From contig JAGYIT010000006.1 in the NCBI GenBank assembly GCA_018402445.1, positions 355,839-419,838 of the forward strand: DNA of 64,000 nt. The letters run 5' to 3'. Under the pieces are notes generated by a model, which did not search any database, was not told the origin of the DNA, and was given only the letters and a program-made list of their open reading frames with translations. This DNA is from Akkermansiaceae bacterium (lineage in GTDB: Bacteria; Verrucomicrobiota; Verrucomicrobiia; Verrucomicrobiales; Akkermansiaceae). Made by a program: the position numbers and the translations under genes. This document shows, piece by piece, positions 1 to 8,721 of the stretch; positions within the stretch are counted from its first letter, which is position 1; the number at the start of each line of letters is the position of its first letter.

Positions 1-1
1 C

Positions 2-2707
2 ATCATCGACGGCTCACTCACCCTCACAGGCAGCGGCGCGCTCTCGATGCAATCAATGACCCTCGGCCGGGATCTCACCAAGAACGTCCGTCTGGTAATC
101 GATGGTTCTGGCGTTTCTTTCGGCAATTCAGGGTCTTCGCTGTCCGATGAATTCGTCATTGGATCCGCTGGTACGGTAGAAAGCTTGCCGGATGCTGACG
201 GTTGCGTGCCGCTTGAACTCGGCACCGCGAAACTCGTGCTCGATCTCGGTTCGCAGTGGATACTGGACGGCATTAATGCCAGCGGCCCATACAACATCGG
301 CGACCGCTTCACTCTAGCGAACTTCGGCTCGATTTCAGGCAGCACCGCTGGCCTCCGCACCCGCAATTTCGACCTGCCTCCCAACCGCCGACTCGAATTG
401 GTGGTGACCTCTACCTCTATTTACTACGAGGTGACTGCCCAGACCGCTGCCACCGGACCGAATATCATCCTCATCAACGTAGACGACATGGCAGGCGGAC
501 AGCATTTCGGCTTTGAGGGTAGGAATTGTATCACGCCGACGCTCGATTCCCTCGTCTCGAATGGTCTACGTTTCACCTCGGGCTTCGCTGCCTCGACCGT
601 CTGCGGACCCTCGCGCTACTCGCTCATGACTAGCCGCTGGGCTTCACGCAATACCAGCGAACAGTTCAGCGCCCGCTATCCGGTTGGCACTCTCGGGCGC
701 TTCGGCGTATCCGACACGGAACTCGAGCCCGACGGCCAGAACCTGGGAGCCTGGTTACAGCAGGCAGGCTATCGCACAGGCTTGGTTGGCAAGGGCCACC
801 TTACCGACGATGATCTCATCTCCCCCTCCAATTGGGAGGCCAAGGGCCTGATGACCTACCCGCAGAATGCTGATCCCGCGAGCGACGCCGTCACTAATGC
901 TAAGATGAAGCACAACCACCGCGTGCTCTGCCAACGGATGCAGGCCTTCGGCTTCGACTACGTCGCCAGCTACTACAAGGCCAACCTCAAGGAGCTTCTC
1001 AACGATGCCCTCAACGTCCACAACCAAGAGTGGATCACCAAAGGTGCGCTCGACTTCATCGAGGAGAACCACAACGAGCGCTTCTTCCTCTACATGGCGC
1101 CGACCATCAATCACGGGCCAGTCAATGACAACCTTACCAAAACGCTGAAAGCCGACAACCGCTATACCAGCGCCGGCTACTTACCAAACGAAGACTACTC
1201 ATTCATGCCGCCCCGCTCGTCGATCATCAATCAGGTGCAAAACGCCGGGAAGAGCCTGATCTCCGCCCGCGAGACTTGGCTCGACTACTCCATCCAAGCT
1301 ATCATCAACAAGCTCACCCAGCACGGCATCCGTAACGATACGCTCATTATCTTCACCTCGGACCACGGCGAGAAGACGCTTTCTACCCCGGTCATTTGGG
1401 GCAAATCCGGGCTCTACGACCTCGGCATGAAGGTGCCGCTAGTCATGAATTGGCCCAATGGCATCACCTCGCCAGGCCGCACCTATTCGGAAATGGTCAG
1501 TCATGTGGACATTGCCCCCACACTGCTCGCTCTGACCGGGGCCTCGAGCCTTCCGACCCGTCCAGTGGATGGCGTCAGCCTAGTGCCGGTGTTCAACGGC
1601 AGCAGTGCCGCGGTTCGTAACGACGTGTTCTGCGAGATTGGCTACGCCCGTGCCGTCCGCACCAAGGACCGCAAATACATCGCCGTGCGCTACACACCGG
1701 AAATCCATACCAAGATCGCGAACGGCGATACCTGGCCAGAATATAGTGCGAATTCGCAGCCTACGGGAGGAACCATTCCACGGCCATATTATGTCAATAA
1801 CAGCGGTCTTGGAGCGGGCGTCGCATTAACCAAACCGACCTACTTCGACGATGACCAGCTCTACAACCTCACCACCGATCCGAACGAGAACACCAACCTC
1901 TACGGCCAGGATCCCGCCACCGCCTACGACCTCAAGAAACGCCTCGCCAACTACATCGGTGGCATTCCCGGCCGCCCATTCCGCCAGTTCGGCGATTCGT
2001 CGACCGATTTTTCGCCGGCACCAGCCTCCTCGCCAACCGCTCCCGGTGCGCTTCAGATGAAGTTTCTCAACCTCAACTCGGTCCAACTCAATTGGTCTGA
2101 TACCGCCAATAGCGAACTCGGCTACGTCATCCGCAAGACCGTCAACGGCGGCGCTCCGATCATCGTAGGCGAACTGCCCTCCGGTGCGACCACCGCCACC
2201 GTCGCGCTCGATCCCGACACCGAGGATATCGTGCTCGAGGTGGCCAGCTACAACGTGCTCGGCGACAGTGGGATCGACGAGGATCTCTTATCCCCCGAAT
2301 CATGGCGCTATCGGACATTTGGAAACGTCGATCCAACTCTCAGTCTTCCGATTAGCCAATGGAACGAGGATTCCGACGGCGATGGCGTTGAGACGATCTG
2401 GGAGTATGCCTATGGCACCAACCCGCTGCTCGGTTCGTCCGTTGCGCACCCCGAAATGAGGATTGGTTCTCAGGATGGTGATTCCTTCCTTGAATATTTC
2501 GTGCCCCGCCAGCGCCGTCGTGGCCTAGATTTCGTTGGCTCGGTCTCATCGAGCCTTGCCTCCGACTGGCAGAGCGGTCCGGATCATTGTGTGGTCGTGG
2601 AGGACGAAGAAGATCATATCATTCTCCGAAGCATGTCGCCAATGACTGATCAACCTCGCCAATTCATCCGAGCTGAAATCGTCAATCCGCCCACCAGCGA
2701 ACCGTGA
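2..2707 (+). CDS. Multidomain secreted sulfatase (S1 family), 5' end outside window
   Basis: The frame is open to the left edge, so the true start lies outside the window; residues are counted from the ATG at 47. Residues 1-130 are glycine/serine-rich beta-strand sequence like autotransporter-associated repeats. The sulfatase domain starts near 139 with the metal-binding segment ILINVDDMAG. The formylglycine site is CGPSR with Cys186 (codon 602-604), and SDHGE follows further on. Known S1 sulfatases convert this Cys to formylglycine and hydrolyse sulfate esters. The region around residues 665-760 resembles a fibronectin type III domain, followed by an acidic DSDGDG calcium-type motif. It resembles the sulfatase at 16507 in sequence (shared segment KYIAVRY), but that one lacks the extra domains. 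It probably acts outside the cytoplasm on a sulfated polysaccharide. Substrate unknown. Confidence 0.88.
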   Translation: MIDGSLTLTGSGALSMQSMTLGRDLTKNVRLVIDGSGVSFGNSGSSLSDEFVIGSAGTVESLPDADGCVPLELGTAKLVLDLGSQWILDGINASGPYNIGDRFTLANFGSISGSTAGLRTRNFDLPPNRRLELVVTSTSIYYEVTAQTAATGPNIILINVDDMAGGQHFGFEGRNCITPTLDSLVSNGLRFTSGFAASTVCGPSRYSLMTSRWASRNTSEQFSARYPVGTLGRFGVSDTELEPDGQNLGAWLQQAGYRTGLVGKGHLTDDDLISPSNWEAKGLMTYPQNADPASDAVTNAKMKHNHRVLCQRMQAFGFDYVASYYKANLKELLNDALNVHNQEWITKGALDFIEENHNERFFLYMAPTINHGPVNDNLTKTLKADNRYTSAGYLPNEDYSFMPPRSSIINQVQNAGKSLISARETWLDYSIQAIINKLTQHGIRNDTLIIFTSDHGEKTLSTPVIWGKSGLYDLGMKVPLVMNWPNGITSPGRTYSEMVSHVDIAPTLLALTGASSLPTRPVDGVSLVPVFNGSSAAVRNDVFCEIGYARAVRTKDRKYIAVRYTPEIHTKIANGDTWPEYSANSQPTGGTIPRPYYVNNSGLGAGVALTKPTYFDDDQLYNLTTDPNENTNLYGQDPATAYDLKKRLANYIGGIPGRPFRQFGDSSTDFSPAPASSPTAPGALQMKFLNLNSVQLNWSDTANSELGYVIRKTVNGGAPIIVGELPSGATTATVALDPDTEDIVLEVASYNVLGDSGIDEDLLSPESWRYRTFGNVDPTLSLPISQWNEDSDGDGVETIWEYAYGTNPLLGSSVAHPEMRIGSQDGDSFLEYFVPRQRRRGLDFVGSVSSSLASDWQSGPDHCVVVEDEEDHIILRSMSPMTDQPRQFIRAEIVNPPTSEP

Positions 2708-2802
2708 ATTTTTTATGAGACTAATCAACAGTCGCCATTTTGAGTATCCCAGAGACCCCACGCACACCCTAATGGCAATAACCCAATGATAGGCGACGAA
2801 AG

Positions 2803-5800
2803 ATGATCGTAGTGATTCGCACGCTTCCCGTGACTCTCAAGCAAAGCCTCCCCCGGGGCTTTGCCTTGGTTGTCACGTTATCCTTGCTGGTGCTCTTGAC
2901 GGTTGTGGCAATCGGCCTGCTCTCTTTGTCGGGGATTACACTTCGTAGCAGTTCACAGAGTGCTGCAATGTCCGAGGCTCGTGCCAACGCCCGCTTAGCG
3001 CTGATGCTTGCCCTTGGGGAACTGCAGAAGGAGCTAGGGCCGGACCAGCGGATTTCTGCGCCCGGAGGCCAGCAACTCGAGGAGGGAGATAAGGCCGCCG
3101 GAGGTCAATGGGTTGGTGTTTATGAGGCTTGGCCAGCGGGGGATGAAACGCGCCCATCACCGAAATTTCGCCGTTGGCTGATCTCCGGTGATGAGAGCAT
3201 CGTCACCAATTCTTCTTCTGCTACTTCATTGTCACCGTCAGCGAACAAAGTTCCGCTGGTGGCTGCCGTTGATGATCACAATGCGGTGGAAGCGGGTATC
3301 ATAAGGACCTCCAAGGGAGCCTCTGCCTGGTGGGTGGGAGACCAAAACATGAAAGCCAAGCTGGGCGGAGCACTGAAGCCGGCCGGTGATTCTGAAATGG
3401 CTGCCAATCGCCTTCAGTCCGCACCGCGTGCTGCGCATGAGGTTTTCATCGGTGGTGCCGCAGTCGCTGCCGATGCTCCGCAACTGGATCGTCTGGCATC
3501 CGCACAAACTATCGAACTCCTAAGTCCGCAGGTGAAACCGCTTTTTCATGATGCCACAGTGGTCTCGCTAGGACTGCTGACCAACGTGCGCGCCGGCGGA
3601 TTCCGCAAGGATCTCAATTTTCTAATGGAAACTCCCAAGCCGCAGCCCAACACCCCAGAAGTTGCCCCGCTTTACAAAGCGGGTTCCACGGCGGGCATCA
3701 ACCTTGGTGAACTGTGGGTCGATCACAATATATGGGCTGAGCTCGAATACCCCTCCAGTCCTCCTAAACATGCTGATGGCGGAACGATTCCATCCGGAAT
3801 GCCTTTCCTAGTATGCACTGCGGAAAAGAATGATTCTTTTCTGCTCTACAAACACTTGCCCAGACTCCAGCTCACCTTGCTGTACTCTCTGATCAGCAAA
3901 AGCCGTATGGTAGACGGCAAGAAGGTCTATGACCTCTTCCTTGTCGCCGATCCGGTGTTCACGATCTGGAATCCCTTCGACGTCTGCCTTCATGTGCCCA
4001 CTTCCGCCTTTGCCACCTTCAAGAGTTGGGCCATTCCCTACGATTTGAACATGAAACTGGAAAACGGCCCACCGGGCAGCAAGACCTCGTTCAGCAGATC
4101 CATCAAACAACTTTCAAACGACCGGCTGTTTTTCTTCTATGGTCAACTAGGGCGCGGGCAGAATCTCGTTCTGCGACCTGGGGAGGTTCAGGTCATCGCA
4201 CAGGGATTCGGTGACAGCATCAAGAACCCGGGCAAGGGTGCCTGGCAGTTCGATGGAAAACTCGGCTGGGAGTTCGCCTCAGGTTACGCCTATCCCATTC
4301 CTTACGAAACGAATCCTCGCCTGATGGACGGCACGCAGAGGATCACATATTCGATGACGCCCAACACCATCAAGAGTGACGCCGGACTGTTTCTATGGAG
4401 TTATAACATCGGCGAACTGGTGGATTCCTCCGGCGTCGCCAAATACGTTGGAAGCTTCAACATCGACCTAGTTTATTCCCGCCTTCCTGGCGAGACGGCG
4501 ATATCTGCGAATGAGTTTCCTAATGTGCTACCATCCCTGCCGCTCGATCCCTCGGCGGGCAATACGATCGCACAATTGGAAAATAATAAATGGCCGATCT
4601 GTGTGTTCACTTACGGATTGCGGACCGAGTCGGATCCTATGTTTGAAGGTGGTGGAAATCCGGGAACACGCTTCACTGGACGTGCTATGCTTCGGGCCAA
4701 CGAAACCTCGGTGTCCCAAGATCTTTACAATCTCGCTCCAGATATCCTTCGCACCTCGCCCCTTCAGGTCGGCATGCGCCGGGTAAATAGCCTGAATAGT
4801 CCGATCATCGAATGTGATGCAAACGGGCTGGGTTACTATGGTGCTGAGTATGGCGCAGCCGGTGGCGTCTCCCATGTGATCACGCGCTCCATCCCGCGGG
4901 CGCCGATCCATTCGCTCGGTGCCCTGCAGCACGCCGCCGCCGAAGGGACTAGGTTTGGCCAGCCACGAGGCGAACGCTCATGGTTCATGCAGCCATCCAT
5001 TAGCCATGCGATCTCCAACTCGTTCGCGCCATCATGCTTCGCGCCATCCGAGGTGCGCGGCCAGCTTGCCGGGCGTGATGCGGCGGATCATTCGTATCTC
5101 TCGAATCTCGCGCTCTGGGACAATTACTTTTACTCCTCGATCAAACCGCGCACGACCTCCGCCAATAAAAACGCTACAACGGCCTACAAGGAACAGAAGG
5201 CGCGTCTGGAGGACTTCCTTGCCGCTGGATCTCCTACCTATCAACCACTACCCAACGAGCGGATGAAACCGTGGATCAGTGACCCCGCGGCAACCGTTAA
5301 CGCGATTTTCCCTTCGACCAAACCTGCCGATGATGCTGCTGATCGTATCGCGTCTTTTCTGATGGTGGATGGCATGTTCAACGTCAATTCCACCTCGGTG
5401 GCGGCATGGCAGGGTTTTCTATCAGGCCTCAAGGGCGGTAAGGTTCCCGTCAACGAGACTCCCTCCCTCAAGAAGGATGCGGATCTGGTTGATACAGAAA
5501 AAACCCCGGTCGCGTCACTGCTCACGCCGGCTGCCGGTGAGATCGATCCCATCACGCTCACAGACTCCGCGGATCGCGACCAGTGGCTCGGATTTCGTAG
5601 TCTTGATGATGGTCAAATCGAGGAACTCGCTAAGGCCGTCGTCAAGCAAGTGCGTCTGCGCGGCCCCTTCCTTTCCATCGCGGACTTCATCAACCGGCGT
5701 CCGGGCAACGACAAAGATCTCGCCTTGTCGGGGCCGCTTCAAAGCGCGCTTGATGACAAGGAGGTTTCCATCAATGAGGCCTACCGCGATGGTGGGCGCT

Positions 5801-6162
5801 CTCTCAGTGTAGCCGAGGCTGCTGCCCAAGGATTTCCTTTTCCCGAGGCGGAAGCTGGTGCCAAGGCGGTCTGCTCTCCAGGGTATGTAAAACAAGGTGA
5901 TCTACTCACTACCCTCGGCCCCCTAATCAACGTTCGAGGGGACACCTTTGTCATCCGTAGTTACGGCGAGGCGCGCGATGCAACGGGCAACAAAGTGCTG
6001 GCGCGCGCATGGTGCGAAGCCGTGGTCCAGCGTGTGCCGGACTTCGTCGATCCCTCCGACGAAGCTCACAAGCCTGTTCCGAAATCCAAGATCAACCTCG
6101 CTTTCGGACGACGCTTTAACATCGTTTCTTTCCGTTATCTCGATCCCCGAGAAGTCATCTGA
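2803..6162 (+). CDS. Verru_Chthon cassette protein A (pseudopilin-like)
   Basis: A 1119-residue protein with a type IV pilin-like N terminus: short basic leader, a RGFALVV segment at about residues 19-25, then a long hydrophobic helix (about 22-50) running into an amphipathic helix rich in ARANARLALMLALGELQ. This start pattern and the size match the Verru_Chthon cassette protein A family of Verrucomicrobia, which normally sits with smaller pseudopilins B, C and D. Those partners are not visible in this window. The rest is a large extracytoplasmic region without a domain I can name. The family is thought to form an envelope pseudopilus-like machine; its function is not established. A GACGAAAG segment lies just before the ATG. 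It is flanked by a sulfatase and two small secreted proteins on the same strand. Confidence 0.8.
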   Translation: MIVVIRTLPVTLKQSLPRGFALVVTLSLLVLLTVVAIGLLSLSGITLRSSSQSAAMSEARANARLALMLALGELQKELGPDQRISAPGGQQLEEGDKAAGGQWVGVYEAWPAGDETRPSPKFRRWLISGDESIVTNSSSATSLSPSANKVPLVAAVDDHNAVEAGIIRTSKGASAWWVGDQNMKAKLGGALKPAGDSEMAANRLQSAPRAAHEVFIGGAAVAADAPQLDRLASAQTIELLSPQVKPLFHDATVVSLGLLTNVRAGGFRKDLNFLMETPKPQPNTPEVAPLYKAGSTAGINLGELWVDHNIWAELEYPSSPPKHADGGTIPSGMPFLVCTAEKNDSFLLYKHLPRLQLTLLYSLISKSRMVDGKKVYDLFLVADPVFTIWNPFDVCLHVPTSAFATFKSWAIPYDLNMKLENGPPGSKTSFSRSIKQLSNDRLFFFYGQLGRGQNLVLRPGEVQVIAQGFGDSIKNPGKGAWQFDGKLGWEFASGYAYPIPYETNPRLMDGTQRITYSMTPNTIKSDAGLFLWSYNIGELVDSSGVAKYVGSFNIDLVYSRLPGETAISANEFPNVLPSLPLDPSAGNTIAQLENNKWPICVFTYGLRTESDPMFEGGGNPGTRFTGRAMLRANETSVSQDLYNLAPDILRTSPLQVGMRRVNSLNSPIIECDANGLGYYGAEYGAAGGVSHVITRSIPRAPIHSLGALQHAAAEGTRFGQPRGERSWFMQPSISHAISNSFAPSCFAPSEVRGQLAGRDAADHSYLSNLALWDNYFYSSIKPRTTSANKNATTAYKEQKARLEDFLAAGSPTYQPLPNERMKPWISDPAATVNAIFPSTKPADDAADRIASFLMVDGMFNVNSTSVAAWQGFLSGLKGGKVPVNETPSLKKDADLVDTEKTPVASLLTPAAGEIDPITLTDSADRDQWLGFRSLDDGQIEELAKAVVKQVRLRGPFLSIADFINRRPGNDKDLALSGPLQSALDDKEVSINEAYRDGGRSLSVAEAAAQGFPFPEAEAGAKAVCSPGYVKQGDLLTTLGPLINVRGDTFVIRSYGEARDATGNKVLARAWCEAVVQRVPDFVDPSDEAHKPVPKSKINLAFGRRFNIVSFRYLDPREVI

Positions 6163-6191
6163 AACCATCGACCGCATCCGCCACTCGTTTC

Positions 6192-6872
6192 ATGTTCCGT
6201 CGTATTGCCGCCGTACAAACAGCCGCTGTCTGTTTCTTCTCAAGTCTGACTTTCAGTGCGGAGTCTGCTGGTCCCGGCATCCGGGCTTTGCTACTCGTGC
6301 CCGGAGGACCCGTTATCAAACTCCACCCGATGTCCGGGGAAACGGTGGGCGAAGCGGTGCTGGTCGGCGCACGTGGCCTGAGTGAATCCTTTAGACCCAC
6401 TGCCCGTGAATTCTCCCTCGCTATCCCGGACATCAAGCAGAAGTCCGGCTATCGCCCTTTGGGCAAGGTCTCACTTCCGGAGCAGGGCAAGGATTTCATC
6501 ATTCTGCTGGAACCTGACAAACAGACTTTCAAGGTTCATGTCGTCGATAGCCGTGAGTCCCGTTTCGGCGCGGACTCTGTTCTGTTTTTCAACGCATCGG
6601 ACACCATTCTCGGAGCGGCTCTCGGTGCCAACAAGGTTATCATCAAGCCTCGCGTCGCGGTCTTTGCCAAGCCGCCACCACGTGGTGCCAAGCCCTTCTA
6701 TCAGGTTACATTCTATCAACCTGACAATAGCAAGGCGCGCCCCTTTACAAATACACGCTGGCCGCATCGGGACACAAGCCGCTGCTATGTGTTCTTTTAT
6801 CGCAGCAAAACCGGACGGCTAACCTATCAGGCGGTGGACGAGAGTCTGGTTCCCGTCGCCCCAGCCGAATGA
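6192..6872 (+). CDS. Small secreted protein, paralogue of the next gene
   Basis: A 226-residue protein with an N-terminal signal-peptide-like segment (AAVQTAAVCFFSSLTFSAES). The rest is predicted beta-rich, with no domain I recognise. It shares a C-terminal pattern with the following gene: an LPE-x-GK/Q-x-F segment near the middle, an FN-x-S turn, then TRWPHRDTSRCYVFFYRS and a LTYQAVDE end. It overlaps the next frame by the ATGA at its stop if the upstream ATG at 6869 is used there. It lies 29 bases after the Verru_Chthon A gene, so the three are likely co-transcribed and may work together at the cell surface. That link is inferred from position only. Confidence 0.6.
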   Translation: MFRRIAAVQTAAVCFFSSLTFSAESAGPGIRALLLVPGGPVIKLHPMSGETVGEAVLVGARGLSESFRPTAREFSLAIPDIKQKSGYRPLGKVSLPEQGKDFIILLEPDKQTFKVHVVDSRESRFGADSVLFFNASDTILGAALGANKVIIKPRVAVFAKPPPRGAKPFYQVTFYQPDNSKARPFTNTRWPHRDTSRCYVFFYRSKTGRLTYQAVDESLVPVAPAE

Positions 6873-6907
6873 ATCCGCCCGCTCTCTTGATCAAACCATC
6901 CAAATTC

Positions 6908-7567
6908 ATGAAACCTTCGCTTTCCTCGATGTTACCTGCCATCGGTATTTTACTCTGTGCCGTTGCGGATGCATGTGGGGCGGAGAAGGAGATCGCCCTC
7001 CGCCTGCTGGCCTGCGAAGTAAGTAAGGAGCCCATGAAGGTGATTGTCGTGACAAAGAATTCGTCGTCCGCCGAGATGGAAGTGCCTTCTGCATCATTCT
7101 CCCCGCCGGTGGCGGTCTCCGGGCGCGCGGTGGAGATCAAAGCTCCGGGTGCCGGCGAAACGTTCTGTACCGCCACTCTGCCTGAGAAGGGGCAATCCTT
7201 TGCCCTTTTGCTGGCCTCAAAAACACCTAACGGTCTCGCTCCCGTGGTGGTCCGGTTGGATGACGACGCATTCCAACCCGGCGATTTTCAATTCATCAAC
7301 CGCTCCGGCAAAACTGTCGTAGTCAAACTCGGCGGTACCGAGGTCGTGATTGATGCGGACGGCATCTCGAAGGCCCGCCCCACCGATCCCGCCAACAACG
7401 GCTACTACCTTGTTACCATGAGTACCCGCAGCGAAAAGGGTGACAAGGTAATAGCCTCCACTCGCTGGCCCTTGGACGACTCGAAGCGAGGGTATATCCT
7501 GTTTCTCGCCAAGCCGAGCGGACGTGTCACCTACCGCTCGGTCGAAGAATTCGTCGCGAAGCCGTAA
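6908..7567 (+). CDS. Small secreted protein, paralogue of the previous gene
   Basis: About 219 residues when started at the ATG at 6908, which places a good signal peptide (MKPSLSSMLPAIGILLCAVA) at the very N terminus. An in-frame ATG at 6869 would give ATGA overlap with the previous stop but a less typical leader. The mature part shares the same layout as its neighbour: LPEKGQSFALLL, an FINRSGK turn, STRWPLDDSKRGYILF, and a VTYRSVEEF end. The pair probably arose by tandem duplication and diverged. No enzymatic motif is visible. Position after Verru_Chthon cassette A suggests an accessory envelope role; this is inference. Confidence 0.6.
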   Translation: MKPSLSSMLPAIGILLCAVADACGAEKEIALRLLACEVSKEPMKVIVVTKNSSSAEMEVPSASFSPPVAVSGRAVEIKAPGAGETFCTATLPEKGQSFALLLASKTPNGLAPVVVRLDDDAFQPGDFQFINRSGKTVVVKLGGTEVVIDADGISKARPTDPANNGYYLVTMSTRSEKGDKVIASTRWPLDDSKRGYILFLAKPSGRVTYRSVEEFVAKP

Positions 7568-8721
7568 GGGGGAATCCTCTTTTGGACAGCAAGTAGTTCG
7601 TGGATTGGAGCAAGGGAGAAAGCGGGCAGTTCATCTCGACGGATCGACCTACAAGCAGTTGAACTCGTCGAACAAGACGGTCAGCCCCTGACCGAAGTTC
7701 TACAGCCGTTCAGTTGGATATAGATTTTCCAAGCCCCCCGAAGGGAGGGATGTGGATGAAAAGCTAGGTCACCCAGTCATCTCAGGGCTTGAGCGCCTGA
7801 TCCACATAGCCATACCAAGTGTTGAAAGCTTCGCGATCGATACCGAAGATGACGATCGCTCCGTTCATGCGGTCACCCCGGTTTTCCCAGCGCATCCGGA
7901 AGGTGAACTCGTATGCGCATCCTACCATAAGCAACATAGGCTGCCAGAGTTGCGCCGACTCGAGGTTCGAGGTCTTGTCGTTCATCTCCATGCCAAAAAA
8001 ACGCCTGCCGTGTGCGCCGCCGCCCTCGCCCGGGCTCCGATCGCCGCCGATGTTTCCGTAAAATGCCATGGTGCCTAGAGCGTCTCTTGTGCGTTGAAAC
8101 CACCATCTTTGATCAGGTTCCAAGCCTGCTTCTCGGTGTCACTTTCACCCTGAACCTCGGCGACTAGGAAATCATCGAGGATCAGAGCCTTGCAGCCTGG
8201 CATTTGATTGAGCAGCTGTTGTGCGTAGGCGAGGCTGTGCTGGTCTGGGGAGGGTCACGTAGAAGCGTAATTTAAGCTGCTTGCATCGCTTCGAAAAGCG
8301 AATCGCGTGTGGCTCACGCAGTCGCCGGTTCCTTTCTGATACCGCACCTAGACGGAAGCCTTGTAACTTTTTTCGGCTTACAGCTTCAACCGCTATCCTT
8401 GGGTGACGAACTCGAAGCCTATCGCTTCCACTGGCAGGCCAAATATCACTCCTTCTTTGTGTATCGAGTCTCGCCCTCGCCGATGCAGGGGACGACGAGC
8501 TAATCTTGGATCTCGCCGCGTTCAGAGCGGTGAACCTCCTAACCCACCGATGTCGTTCCGGTCGCCAACACTATGGCCAGTGTACTTCGGAACCCGGGTA
8601 AGTAAGAAATACGACTCGGCAGCCGAGTGGAGTCCAGTGGAAACAGGATACTGATAAGGCCGCTAGCTAGGAGCTGTCAGAGGTTCTCTCCTTCGGTGGC
8701 ATCGATGGGCCCAAGGTAAGG
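7568..8721. other. Gene-poor decayed stretch
   Basis: More than 1.1 kb without an intact gene. On the minus strand between about 7782 and 8520 there are several broken stretches that read like parts of one carbohydrate-binding protein (see the pseudogene entry). The remaining short frames on either strand have no recognisable family. I see no tRNA, terminator or mobile-element gene here. Confidence 0.5.
7782..8250 (-). pseudogene. Remnant of a carbohydrate-binding (CBM4/9-like) protein
   Basis: On the minus strand two broken segments read in sequence. The first, about 8250-8078, ends a domain with ALILDDFLVAEVQGESDT and begins the next with WNLIKDGGFNAQET before a stop. The second, in a neighbouring frame from about 8123 to 7782, continues with FYGNIGGDRS, a TSNLESAQLWQP segment, YEFTFRMRWEN and NTWYGYVDQ. 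A beta-strand ending in L-DD-x-x-V followed by a new NL-x-x-G-F-x start is the layout of tandem jelly-roll carbohydrate-binding modules. Further broken pieces with a similar flavour lie at about 8300-8520 on the same strand. I infer a decayed or badly sequenced glycan-binding gene; the family assignment is tentative. Confidence 0.35.
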
